From assembly GCA_947095535.1 (NCBI GenBank), contig OX352774.1:114145996-114209995 (forward strand): a DNA stretch of 64,000 nt. Direction: 5' to 3'. The translations under genes and the position numbers were made by a program. The notes beneath the pieces were generated by a model. It did no database searches and was not told the DNA's origin. It was given only the letters and a program-made list of their open reading frames with translations. This document shows positions 49,791-61,391 of this stretch, piece after piece (positions within the stretch are counted from its first letter, which is position 1; each line of letters starts with the position of its first letter). The DNA is from Poecilobothrus nobilitatus. Its lineage: Eukaryota > Arthropoda > Insecta > Diptera > Dolichopodidae.

Positions 49791-50939
49791 ATATGTATAT
49801 GCGATACTTTTTTCATTCAAAAAATATTTCTAATAAGAATTTTCTAAGGGATTATAATAATAATGCATTGTCCCTTTATTGCAGAATTGTTTCTGCTCAT
49901 AAAAACAAATGCCAAATGCCAATTGTCAATGTCAACCGCACCAATACTCAATACAATATTATGAAATATGAAATTTATGATTGTTCTCTTTTTTTTTTAC
50001 AAAACAAAATAATAACAATTTTTTTCTCTATGCTCTTTTTTGAATTTCCTCATTCATTTGCTTTTCGCTCTGCTTTGTTAGTATTTACTGTTTAGTAATA
50101 ATTATTGTGTTATTATTTGTACTGCTAATAATATTACAATATCGTATGCAAATGTACATTACTACGCACATATAAATTATAATTGTAGTATTATAAAAAG
50201 TATATTAAATTATAATTGTAGGCATTGGTTGGTACATATGTAGTAGAATTAAAATAAAGAGTAAAGAGTAGGTATCGTTTAAGAATCAAACCATTTCTTT
50301 TAATATTTATTTTAATATTTTTTGTCTCTCTTCTTGTTAGTATTAGTATTAAAATAAGAAATATTGTGTATTTTATTAGTATTAGCTAACAAATATTGTG
50401 ATTGTGTGCTCTAAAATTTAAAAAAAGGGCACGCGAATAGCAGCAGCAGGAGATTGTCTTTTATTATATTAAAATATTATGTATAGGTTTTATAGTAGAA
50501 AAATCGTAAAAAATATGTAGTTACTGATGTTCAAAGCTTGAAACGAAATTCATAATACGTAGTGTGTGGCTGAAAACTACTAAATTATAATTATAGATGG
50601 TCAACAAAAAAAAACTTTTTATAATCAATTTTATAGATTTGTTTTATTTTTTGTGTAACCACATTCGATAAATAACTATAGCCTCTGAAAATTGGAAGAA
50701 GCATTCAACTAATAAGCAGGAAATTTCTTTAACTAATGCCTGTCAGTTTGAAAATCCCAAACTATCATAAATATCTTAAAATTTAATAATAATAATCAAA
50801 GTTTATTTAAATTCATTTTTTTCATCATACATTTTCTTAAATGGCTAAACTTACAAAAAGACATGATGTTTTTCAAAATCGTTTGTCAGGTTGTATTTTG
50901 ACTTTATAATATTACATAAAAGAACGTGTTATTTATTTT

Positions 50940-51124
50940 TTTTAATGCATTTCTCTGTCACATAAATGTGGACAGGAAATTACACAGTATTTCCTGTTCA
51001 GCGTGACTGTAAATGTCGTAAGAGGGCATAACTCTTACGACGTGTGTGGGATTCAAACCCACACTCCCTCGGTGTTTACAACGTATTTTATACGCTCTTA
51101 CCTACCAGGCTACCGAGGCCCCTA
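50940..51124 (-). mobile_element. tRNA-derived SINE, family 1 copy f
   Basis: Minus strand: head GGGGCCTCGGTAGCCTGGTAG, box A-like CCTGGTAGGTAAGAG, box B GGTTTGAATCCCAC, then a perfect body hairpin TCGTAAGAG/CTCTTACGA, CACATTTATGTGACAG, GAAATGCATT and an A-rich tail. Full length. It lies just downstream of the non-LTR remnant at 51330-52255; no exact target duplication was found. Confidence 0.88.
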
Positions 51125-51129
51125 CGCTT

Positions 51130-51330
51130 ATTATTATATGTTTTCCTTGTAGTTATTAAGTTCAGTTTGTATTTTCAAAATAACAATTATACATTAATTC
51201 AGAGATAAACATAACTCTATTTTAAAGTTTATATAGTAAATGATTATAATAAAGTTTAAATCTACGTTTAAAGTTTAGTTTATATTTTGAAATTAACAAT
51301 ACATTAATAAAATTCAGAAATAAGAAAAAA
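51130..51330. repeat. Two ~90-115-bp diverged units in a retrotransposon 3' region
   Basis: TATTTTGAAATTAACAATAC with AATTCAGAAATAA near 51280-51325 is repeated as TATTTTCAAAATAACAATTA with AATTCAGAGATAA near 51170-51210. On the minus strand they follow the coding remnant directly and are probably its 3' untranslated region. Confidence 0.5.
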
Positions 51331-52255
51331 TCTTTATTTTAAAGATAGCTGTTAGATAGCGATACAAGAGCTCATAATTTGCACCATTTATGTAATCTAA
51401 AAATTCATCAAAACTTAAAAATTCTGCACTGTTTCTGCAATTCCAAAGCACTGTTTTCTTGCACATTTAAAAATTGGACATCGTGCGATAAAATGGAACG
51501 TGTTTTCAGATTTATCAAGATTGCATAAATAGCAAATTCCCGTTGTGTCTTTTTTAAATGCTTTGGCATTGATTTCTAGCATACCACCACGAGCTTTAAA
51601 TATTAATGATATTCCTTTAACTGCGTTTTCGTCAGAGAAATAACTTGGTATGCCCCAAAGTTTTTAGACTACCATATGCATCATGGTAGACCGATGCTCT
51701 GGCTCTTTGGATGTGATCATTCTGATATTTAAATGGCAACTTTTCTAAAATTATTTTGTGATCAGCATTCCAATTTTCTGTATTGTTAGTAAATTCATAT
51801 TCCACACTTGCGTAAATTATCTTCCATTCGTTTGCCCAATATAAATCTGCTTCTAGAGTTTTGTTTGGTAGTATTTTCGGCAGTCGATGATCTGGCAACG
51901 AGAGTACTTTTTCTACATATTCAAAGTGTATTTGAAGTATATATAACTTGTTTATATTTGTTTCTATATGGATCATATAATTTGGGGTATTATTCACCAA
52001 GTAAAACATTTTTTTTCAAAAAAAAACTTTGTAACTTCTCGACTTCTTCGTATTCTTTTACACCCCATACTTGGTTCTCCATAACACATTATCGTTTTTA
52101 CACAAGCTTGGAATATTTTATACTTGATACTACTTTGAATGTGATTATTCCGTATTAACTTATTCCATGTTTGGTTTATAGCATTTTTTGACATTTTTAA
52201 TTTATTTTCTAAATGTTTGATGAAGCTGAAGTTAAAATTTAATAAATCCATTTAA
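51330..52255 (-). pseudogene. Non-LTR retrotransposon ORF2 C-terminal remnant
   Basis: The ORF2 protein of such elements copies RNA into DNA at the target. Here the minus strand encodes only the part after the reverse-transcriptase catalytic core. In order: FSFIKHLENKLKMSKNAINQTWNKL (52225-52150), CVKTIMCYGEPSMGC, EEVEKLQ, NTPNYMIHIETN, a long stretch with RLPKILPNKTLEADLYWANEWK and ADHKIILEKLPFKY, RARASVYHDAYGSL, then GIPSYFSDENAVKGISLIFK and a CCHC knuckle ICYLCNLDKSENTFHFIARC near 51540-51480. The frame changes at about 52060, 52010, 51655 and 51410, so it is dead. The 5' cut near 52255 is typical of incomplete reverse transcription. Group: I/Jockey-like by C-terminal pattern; clade unsure. 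Confidence 0.85.
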
Positions 52256-53183
52256 AAATTTTACGTTAATTTAAACCGAAATTTTAAAAATTGTTTAATT
52301 ATACCCTGTTTCCGAAATATTTTGAGCCGTTTAAAAACTATGAGCTACCCGATTTGGATTTTTTACATCGGAATATTTTTAAATATGCCTATTTTATATT
52401 TTTCTCATTTTAGAAAACGTTAAATAAAATTGCACAATTCCATGAAAAGATTTTTAATCTTACTTAAATATAAGATACTTTACGAAGAGATGTTTAGGTA
52501 GAATAGAAAGATGCAGATAATAAAAGTGTAATGCTGTATAGTAAAAATATAATTTTGTGAAGAGTTAATAAAAAATTCAAAATTAAATTGAAAACAGAAC
52601 TTTTTTGAAAGCTTTTTTGAAAATATATATACATTATTTAAAAAAAATAATTTTTAATTACATTTTAAAAACTAATAAAGCATTTTTGTCAATTTACATG
52701 TTAATTTATGTAAACCATAAAAAAATTAAACTGGTAGAAAATCAGTTTTAAAAAGACTTTAATTAAATTTTAATACATCAAAATATTTTGAACCAAAAAT
52801 ATTTAAAAAGATTTTTATAATTAGTATGTATATGTATGTAGCTAGCTAGGAATAAAAATACTTACTAAATTAACTATTTTGCAATTGTTATTATTAATTT
52901 TTGATGACTTTACAAAAATTCATTTTTAATGCACATACATATCTACATTAAATACAAAACTTAACAGAGGCGAAAAAAAAATAGTAAATTTTCATAATAA
53001 CAATTTAAAAAAATAAAACTTTTAATTTCTCATTACTTGTTTTCTCTTTTTCTTTTATTTTGTTTATTAGTTTCACTTTGTCTTTTTGTCCGTCGAAGCA
53101 ATGAAATTTTAACCACCATAGATATCTCGGGATAAATATTAAAACCTGCGAATATTAAATAATATAAAAAATTGTAGAACAAG
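52256..53183. other. AT-rich non-coding stretch
   Basis: Nothing firm. TATGAGCTACCCGATTTGG near 52339 resembles phrases of DINE-like bodies. Confidence 0.5.
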
Positions 53184-53394
53184 CAGGAACATTAGGACTT
53201 TCCTCGTATAACTGTTACAGAAGTTGCAGAGGTGAAAAGAAAGAGGGAATTATTCATCTTTTCTGTGAATCTAAAACTAAGAAGGAGGAGGAAGAAAATT
53301 TCCTAGGAAATTCTTTTTAAATAACCTTTTGATTCTGTCGGAAGTTGACTTAATCGATTTACAGCACTTTCTAATAAGCAGGAAATTTTTTTAA
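53184..53394 (+). pseudogene. Non-LTR retrotransposon RNase H/zinc-knuckle C-terminus
   Basis: The plus strand reads GTLGLSSYNCYRSCRGEKKE, then GIIHLFCES, then EEEENFLGNSF, and after a one-base frame change near 53318 LNNLLILSEVDLIDLQHFL, ending SRKFF and a stop at 53394. C-x-x-x-C followed by acidic residues, H-L-x-C and a final hydrophobic helix is the C-terminal end of I/Jockey-group ORF2 proteins with RNase H. The element is otherwise missing. It differs from the remnant at 51330 and looks closer to the one at 39769. Confidence 0.6.
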
Positions 53395-53449
53395 ACTTTA
53401 TGAATCATAATAAAAACTTATATTATAATTTTATTTTGTAATTTGGTAT

Positions 53450-53625
53450 TTAAATTTACCGTTATGTAAAACCACAATTTAGCATAATTTCGATTACTCG
53501 ATATTTCCGAAACGATTTTAATCAGAACTTTGATATAAGGAACATTTTTGAGAATTTAAAATTTAAGTTAGAAAAAATGTTAGAACAATTAGAGATCATA
53601 AATTGGAAATTTCTTAGTTAGTAGG
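53450..53625. repeat. DINE-like body fragment
   Basis: ATTTACCGTTATGTAAAACC, then CGATATTTCCGAAACGATTTT, then AACATTTTTGAGAATTT follows the order of the shared B/C body module (compare 57225-57345). No head or end. Confidence 0.4.
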
Positions 53626-56255
53626 TCATAAAAATTAATGGTGCAATATTATACTTTAACATTTGTGGCGGCTTTTCTTAATTGGTAAGCATAAGCTTTA
53701 AACAGAAGAAAGTGTCTCTTGATTTTTTAAAAATTTTGTTTTACATAAAAGATTCCATGCATAATTAAAAAAAAACCCATGCAAAAGAAGTACAATCCTT
53801 TATATTTTGAAAGTCTTTGGTTTTATATATTGCCTTGTTTTACTAATGTTCTATATTAACCGTTAGCAAATTACTAAAATAGTAAAATAGTTTTTCTTTT
53901 TTTAATCAATAATGTTAAACAGTTGTATTATATAGATACAACTATATGTAATAAATAGTAAAAGTAACATCAATTTTTTATATTCTCAAACCTAACGCAC
54001 GTAAACTGACTTTCAATTTTTTTAATGTTATTAAATTATGAAATAAGTTGCATATAATTAATTGGTAGCCATAGTCATTAACAAAATTGATGATTACAGG
54101 TTGTAATTTGATTACAGGGTGAAATCAATGTTGAATGTTGCAAACATTTTGGAACTAAGACCCTCCCCTGTATCAAATACTTAAATCAAAATATTTGTAA
54201 GTTTAAGTGAACTTAAATCTTGAGAATAACAAAAGTTACCCCTTTTTTAAAAGTGAGCTGTAAAAATTAAAATATCTTTTACATTATCAACGCAAAACAT
54301 TAACTGTTTATATAATATAAGCTGCTTTTCTTGATAAAATAGGATTTCCTTAAGAATGAAGAAAAAGTATCTTAATTTTTTCCTTAATGAAAAATATCTA
54401 AGAATATTTAATAATTGTAAATCTTGATAAAAAAAAAATCCGTAATGGAAATTATATACTTGAACCAAATTCTTTAAATCAAACCGATTTTTTCAGTTTA
54501 TTATAGCCTAAATAAGAAAAGAAGCATCACGTGGTTTGATTTTATACAAGCGAAAAGAAAAATAATTATTGGGAACACTATCAAAAAATTTTGAAAATTT
54601 TGAAATTTTAAAATTAACAAAATCCTAATATACAAAATAATAAATTTTTAAGTTCTAGTAGACACTTTCAACTTAAACGACACCATATTGTACTTTTAAT
54701 AATTAAAATATAATCATAACAAATTTAGATATAATATACAATTAACTTAATTTTGAATATTTTTTTTTGACGACAAAGAGAGAAAGGATAAAAAAATATT
54801 ATATTGAATTTAAATAATAAAACGTGAAATTAATAGTGTTGTTATATACTAAAATATTAAAATTTCGATTTTTATACGTGGTTACGTACGTGTTATATTA
54901 AAAAATTGAAAAACAAAACCCCCCAAATCATGTCATTGCACATCCAACTAAAACTAATATGAACAAGGTTTTCACTACAATAAATATTAAAAGTACATAT
55001 TACATATAATTGTAAATCTGTTAGATAATAATTTTTGTTTTTTTTCTGTTAACAATTAGTAAAATTAAAAAAAAAAATGATTTTGAGAAAAAAAAAACAC
55101 AAACAAACAAATAATTCGAAAAACCATAGGATAAATATTATCATGGGAATTAATTAGAATTTTAAATAGTATAAGGTTCTGCAATAGGTTATGTTTTTCG
55201 CATGAGTTCTGTTATAATTTCTAAATTTTGAAAATTGTGGTTGGTTGGGATTTAATTTCTAGTGAAAATGAAAAATAATTATAATATATGATAATAAATG
55301 AGCATAACAATCCTATTTACTAAATGGATAGTGAACTTGCTTAAATTTAATTATAAAAAAATAGATGGAAAACAATTTACTGCAATCACCATTATTAGAA
55401 GGTGCATAATAGAAATTTTTTTTGCAAAGCCTCAGATTTTATTATGAATTTACAAATTATGAATTTTTAAATACATTACGAAAAGCTAAAAACAAAAAAT
55501 TTGATATTGGTGTATAGTCGCAATCAAAAAACGTCTTTTAAAAGTAACATTCAAAAAAAAAACTTTGCATACAAATTTCCCGCCTGTAACTATGCAATTT
55601 TTTTTTTTTTTAAATGTTTGAATATGACAGCTATATTTTAGATATAATAAATTGATTTTCTTCTGTCGTAAATAAATTTTTCCATTACGTTCTGTATTCA
55701 AAATCTTAATTGAAAGTAAATTATATTATAATACACACTTATTTTTTATCTAATATCAAAAACACATAATGTGTACTACGAAAGCAATACAAATGAAATA
55801 AGAGAGCTATATTGCAATAGCTATGTACTATTAATACCTAATAATAAATATACATACATACGTCCCATTTTTTTAGTTTTGTTAAAATAAAAACATCTCA
55901 AAAAAAAAAATCAAATAAAACTTTAAAAAATAAACATAATTTAACCGTGTTAATGAAATAAAAATACATAATTAGGCAACAAAAGATATTAATTCTGAGG
56001 TTATTCCCCCTTTCAAAGAAAATATTCACTACTGTAAATAATTAATTCCAACTTTGAAGTAAATTATTTACATTATTGAAGTAGATGATGAGATTATCGT
56101 TAATGTGTAATAAAATTACGCAAAAAAATTTTCTTTATTGTTCTTATCGCAAAAATTTTGAGATACAGATAAAATAATATACAAATCTTATTTTATGATA
56201 TTTGATATAAATATGTTTTATTACACTTTCACATTTTTACCGACCGCATACATTA
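53626..56255. other. AT-rich non-coding stretch
   Basis: No gene or repeat boundary recognised. Confidence 0.6.
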
Positions 56256-56650
56256 ATGTATAAGGTAGGTATTGTTTTCATACTAAAAATTTGTACCCGA
56301 GATTTTGGCAAATATACACTACTCCGGTGTGGAAAAGGCTGGAAAAATTTTTATAGCATGATGTCGTTGTGTGTGTGGGTATGTCTGTGGGCAAGGGTAC
56401 AGCTTAAACGACTGAGCGAAATTTTTTGCAATTTCATATTAAAAGTTTTGACGTAAATATCTCGGATTGATAAGCTTTTGGAGCAAATCGGACAACCGCA
56501 AGTGGTAGCTTACTAGTGTACTTTTTAAGTTTTTTACGAATATTTCGTAACAGAAAAATATTGTGAGAAAAATTATTAAGGAAAAGTTGTCACAAAAGTA
56601 AAGAGCAACAACTTTGCCATAGAACATTTTTTGATCCGGCTAACTTTAAC
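56256..56650 (+). repeat. Unidentified transposon-like sequence before family B
   Basis: A higher-GC segment with GGTGTGGAAAAGGCTGG, GTGTGTGTGGGTATGTCTGT, AGCTTAAACGACTGAGCG, ATATCTCGGATTGATAAGC and AAATCGGACAACCGCAAGTG. Such phrases are typical of non-coding bodies of fly transposons. The frame at 56256-56456 has no recognisable domain. It ends directly at the head of the next element. Confidence 0.4.
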
Positions 56651-56658
56651 TTTTATTT

Positions 56659-58303
56659 AATTATACCCGTACGATAGGATCGGGTATAATAAAATTACTC
56701 CTCCGTTTGTAACACCTCGAAATAAGCGAGCTAGATATACCTTCAAAGGTATGTATCGGATCAGAAAAAAATTCTAAGACGATTGAGCCATGTCCGTCCG
56801 TCCGTCCGTCAGCACGCTAACTCAAAAACTAAGAAAGCTAGAATCTTGAAATTTACACAACATATTCTAGGAGTAATTTGTAGGTTTCCTATTTTTTTTG
56901 GTTGAGTTTGGACCAAGCCTTAGGATAGCTCTCGAACACCTAACTTTTAGATCCCTAAATTTTTTTTGAAATAGAGCTATGAAATTTTAACTGCTGATAG
57001 ATCTCACAAAAATATTAATTTTATTTTTAATAACTTTTTTTGTAGACCCACCCATAACGGAGCTACAGCTCCCCAAAGGTTCAAAAACGCTCTATATTTA
57101 AATTGTTATAGCACAAGTTGTATAAGAAATATCTTCATTTTGAAAACGCCAAACGATTACTACTTTTATTAGCTTTAAAAGTATGTATACAATAAATATA
57201 TATTTTTGAGGCATATGGTGTCTTAATTTACCGTTATGCGAAACTCAAATTTTGCAAAATCCTTTAACCCTTCTATCTTCTAAACGGTTTAAGTTGGAAA
57301 CTTGAAATTAGATTAGAATTATGACAGAAGTTAGATCTTTGAAAATAAGTATGAGTCATTTCAGAAATTTTTTTTGTATCACCCTCCGTTTAGGAGCTGT
57401 AAGGGGTCAAAAACTGAAAATTTCCTATTTTTAAACACCTGTAACTTGAACACCTGTTAAAATTTTTTTGAAGTAGTACACAAAAATTAAAGCTTTAACA
57501 TTATACTCTTATTTCTGTTAACAATTTTTTTAATAATATAGGGTTACTTTATAATTGACGAAAGTGTTACTTGATTTTTTCAAATTTTCTAACAAATTTC
57601 TTTAGCGAATTTTTTGCATTTTGTTTTACTCGATAATTTCAAATTGTTGAGGATATAATGCGTAGTACAAAAAAATGTAAATAAATAAACAACATAACGG
57701 TTGCTTGAAGAATTTTTATTTATATGATATTGATATACATACATACTTATATAATATAATGTTTATTTACATATCGTATATGTCACTGATGAATGAATGA
57801 TAAGAGAATAGATGTGTATTATATAGCGCCGTATTTATATACATACATATATGTATTTTATTGTACTTATAAGAAATTATTCTATGAATTGAAATATTTT
57901 TAAAGAAATATTACAATGTATGGCGATATACTTATAACAATATAAATATACTATGTACGCATTAATATAATATAATATTTAAAATTATATTTACTATTTT
58001 GTAATTTAATATACATTTACCGCTTAGTATTAAATGGTACTATAGAATATTTGAAAAAGTTTTGGATTGATAATGGTTATGTGGAAGGTTAGAATCTGCT
58101 TTTGAAGAATGTACATATAAACATATAGTTTGAATATATGTACAACCCATAGTTCTAGGTATTATAAAATTCACCCAAATTATTTTAAAATACTAAAATA
58201 TTAACAAAATAATATTGTAAGCAGAGTGACAGGCTGTGAACATACTAACGGTTCGTACGGGTATCTAAGAGTTGACAAAGGCAACTGTATTCTTCCTCGT
58301 TTT
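56659..58303 (+). mobile_element. DINE-like element, family B, uninterrupted copy
   Basis: The head hairpin pairs TATACCCGTACGATA with GGATCGGGTATAA, followed by ACACCTCGAAATAAGC, GTCCGTCCGTCCGTC and AACTCAAAAACTAAG. The order and the AAGCTAGAATCTTGAAATT phrase correspond to INE-1/DINE-1 of Drosophila. The body includes CATAACGGAGCTACAGCTCC, TTTACCGTTATGCGAAACTC and GTAACTTGAACACCTG. The 3' end reads TCGTACGGGTATCTAAGAG, then TTGACAAAGGCAACTGTATT and CTTCCTCG. No protein is coded. This copy is the empty-site reference for the Helitron inserted in the inverse copy at 60716-63697. Confidence 0.85.
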
Positions 58304-59009
58304 TTTTCTAAGTCCAAATTTCATACATAACCACTCCATATGAATTTATATTATGAACAATTTTTTTTTGTTTTTTTTTATACTCTAAAAATGTATATCT
58401 ATCTATAATATAATACACAAGATGTTGGCGAGACCTTGCCAACATGTAAAAAAATATATTTTGTATCTATAATAAAACACTCACACTGAATGTAAACTAA
58501 ACTGGCAATGATGATATTTCTGTATATTTATTTAATAATTTAAAATTTTATTACCAGAGACACAAATCTTTGACTCAAAGTATTATCAAGAGACACAAAC
58601 CGTTAATTAAAAATATAAATAAATTTAGTAAATATTATTACCAGAGACCAAATTTTCCACTAGAAGTATTATCAGAGACACAAACCGTTCATTAAAAGTT
58701 AGTACAGTCAAAAAAGGTGAAGTACATACAAAAAAACACATTTTCAATAAAAATAAATTCAGCAAATTTTTAATTTTTAAATTTGACCGCCACATCCATT
58801 ATGAACTGGTCGCAGCGGTAAATTAAAAATAAATTATTAATCTTCTGTTGGCGTTTTCAATCTTTGTTTTGAAAAAAAAATAAATAAAAATAGGTACTCT
58901 TAATAAAATTAAAACACCTGAAAATGAAAAGAGCAAAGTTTATAGTAAGTCTCATATTTATAAGAAAAAAATTATAGACCGATTTTATTCTTGCTTTTGT
59001 TTTCATTAG

Positions 59010-59017
59010 TATAAAAG
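59010..59017 (+). promoter_or_regulatory. TATA-box-like motif in duplication unit 1
   Basis: TATAAAAG followed about 25 bases later by AACAGACTTTAAA, a spacing expected of a pol II core promoter with initiator. No gene follows, so this could be a promoter relic or chance in AT-rich DNA. Confidence 0.25.
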
Positions 59018-59844
59018 CTGGTAAAAACTTCTTAACAGACTTTAAAATAGTTTTGTTTATTTAGGTTGAAATTTAGATTTTTAACATAAAAAATAACATA
59101 AAATATTCGAAATTTTTTTATTGATATAAAATTCGGCAGACTTAAATAATTATATTTCATAACAGAAGTCTGGAACTTACCAAAAATAGAAATGGATATT
59201 TTTCTTAAAAAAAAAAAAAAAAAACTAACATAGAAAATATCATTTTAGAAGCCTTCTCTACAAAAGATTCATAATTTTGTACTAATTTATTATTAGACCA
59301 TTAATAATATTGTTAGCCGTGGAAAAAAATAAGATTTATTAATCAGATCAGATAATATAATACCAGGAATTAATGATTGAATTTCTGATAATATACACAA
59401 TATTATACACACAAGATGTTGGCCAGATCTATAATAAACCACTCACACTGAATGTAAACTGAACTGGCAATGATGATATTTCTGTATATTTATTTAATAA
59501 TTTAAAATTTTATTATCAGAGACACAAACCTTCGACTAAAAGTCTTATCAGAGACACAAACTTTTACTTTTTAAAAAGTACTTTCGACACAAAATTTAAA
59601 GCAAATTTTTAATTTTTAAATTTGACTGCGACATCCATTATGAACTGGTCGAAGCGGTAAATTAAAAATAAATTATTAATCTCCTGTTGGCGGTTTTCAA
59701 ATGACTCTTTGCTTTGAAAAAAATAAAAATACTCTTAATAAAATTAAAAGACTTGAAAGTGAAAAGAGCAAAGTTTATAGTAAACCTTATATTTATAAGA
59801 AACAAATAATAGGCCGATTTTATTCTTGATTTTGTTTTCACTAT

Positions 59845-59852
59845 TATAAAAG
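59845..59852 (+). promoter_or_regulatory. TATA-box-like motif in duplication unit 2
   Basis: Same TATAAAAGCTGGT context as in unit 1, with GCAGCAGACTTTAAA about 25 bases downstream. The motif and its downstream block are preserved in both units although other parts have diverged or been deleted. Confidence 0.25.
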
Positions 59853-60329
59853 CTGGTGAAAGCTTCGCAGCAGACTTTAAAGTAGTTTTGTTTATTTAGG
59901 TTGGAATTTTGATTTTTTAAGCTGTATTTTTGATATTATAATTTGATAACATTTGATAACATAAAATATTCGAATTTTTTTATTAATATAAAATTCGGCA
60001 GACTTAGCTAATTATATTTCATAACAGAAATCAGAAACTTACTAAATATTATAGAAATGGATATTTTTCTTAAAAAAAAAAAGAAAAAATAACATAGGAA
60101 ATATCATTTTAGAAGCCTTCTCTCACAATAGATTAATAATTTTGTACTAATTTATTATTAGACCATTAAATTAAAAGGCTGTCGAAAACGACCCTCACAA
60201 AAAAAGCCCCCAAAAATTTATGAAATTTCATTATCAGAGACATGAATCTTTTATTAAATATAACAAAGACCTCTTCCAAAGTACATTTAAATAAAATAAA
60301 TTCAGCAAATTTTTTTCAAGCAAAAAAAA

Positions 60330-60557
60330 CAAGTAAAAGTAACAGTAAGTCGATGCAACCGACTTATTTATACCCTACACCTAAAAAATTTAAATTAAAT
60401 TAAAAATCCATAAGTTATTTTAGTTAGGTACTTAATATACCAAGCTAAAAAAATACATGTAATAATCCCTCCCTTAATACAAGTAGTATGATGTATGATA
60501 ACGTAAATGTTTTTGAATCTATGTAGAAATTGTGCAATTGCACAGGGGATTTTCTAG
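60330..60557 (+). mobile_element. Mini Helitron/Helentron-like element
   Basis: It starts with a hairpin AAGTCG/CGACTT and TTATACCCTACACC (60350-60385), a head like that of DINE-like elements. It ends with the perfect palindrome GTGCAATTGCAC (60532-60543), then AGGGGATTTTCTAG and a host T at 60558. A hairpin about a dozen bases before CTAG is the Helitron 3' pattern. The 5' start is approximate. Too short to code for anything. Confidence 0.6.
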
Positions 60558-61391
60558 TACATATATACTTATGTATGTCTATGCATATTATTCTTTTGTT
60601 GATGACATAAAATTAAAACGGTAAAATTTTTGTTAGCATATTCAATATTAATCTTATGTTTGTTTTGTATTTGTTTACAGTTTTTATTATTTTTAACTTC
60701 TAATATTTTTGAATGAAACGGGGAAGAATACAGTTGACTTTGTCAACTCTTAGATACCCGTACGAACCGTTAGTATGTTCACAGCCTGTCACTCTTCTTA
60801 CAATATTATTTTTTTAATATTTTAGTATTTTAAAATAATTTGGGTGAATTTTATAATTTCTAGAGCTATGGGTTGTATATATATTCAAACTATATGTTTA
60901 TATGTACATTCTTCAAAAGCAGATTCTAACCTTCCACATAACGATTATCAATCCAAAACTTTTTCAAATATTCTTTAGTACCATTTAATACTAAGCGGTA
61001 AATGTATATTAAATTTACTAAGTACAAAACAGTAAATATAATTTTAAATATTATGTTATATTATATTTAAATATTCCATTGACAGAATAATTTCTTATAA
61101 GTACAATAAAATACATACTAGTATTCGCCCGCCCCTCGAAATTCGAGGTGTTTTAATTAGCAATTACAATACAATATATACAGTATAGTTTCTTTATGAT
61201 TTTATTTAAAATGTAAAAATACAATTTTCAATAATTAAAGCCTTTATGAATTTAAAATTTCTTTGTAAATAATATTTTTTGTAAAAACACGATTATTATT
61301 ATCTTTTAGAAGTTGCCCTTGATTTATTGAGTATTGGAAACTCAATATATACCTATTATATATGTATATATTATAAGAAGCCTAAGATGAT

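Larger units (their letters stand above)
58408..60316. repeat. Large direct duplication, ~0.9-kb units
   Basis: Unit 1 (58408-59312) and unit 2 (about 59410-60169) share ACAAGATGTTGGC, CACTCACACTGAATGTAAACT, GACATCCATTATGAACTGG, AAGAGCAAAGTTTATAG, TATAAAAGCTGGT, AAAATTCGGCAGACTTA and GAAGCCTTCTCT in the same order. A third, truncated unit starts near 60222 (TTATCAGAGACATGAATC). Inside, the word TTATCAGAGACACAAACC is itself repeated about every 30-60 bp, four times in unit 1 and twice in unit 2. The origin is unknown; no protein frame. Confidence 0.85.

Noticed and set aside
50680..50745. A further retrotransposon C-terminus (AATAAGCAGGAAATTTCTTT, as at 53371).
   Set aside because: Only about 30 bases match the fragment at 53184-53394; too short to call a separate element.
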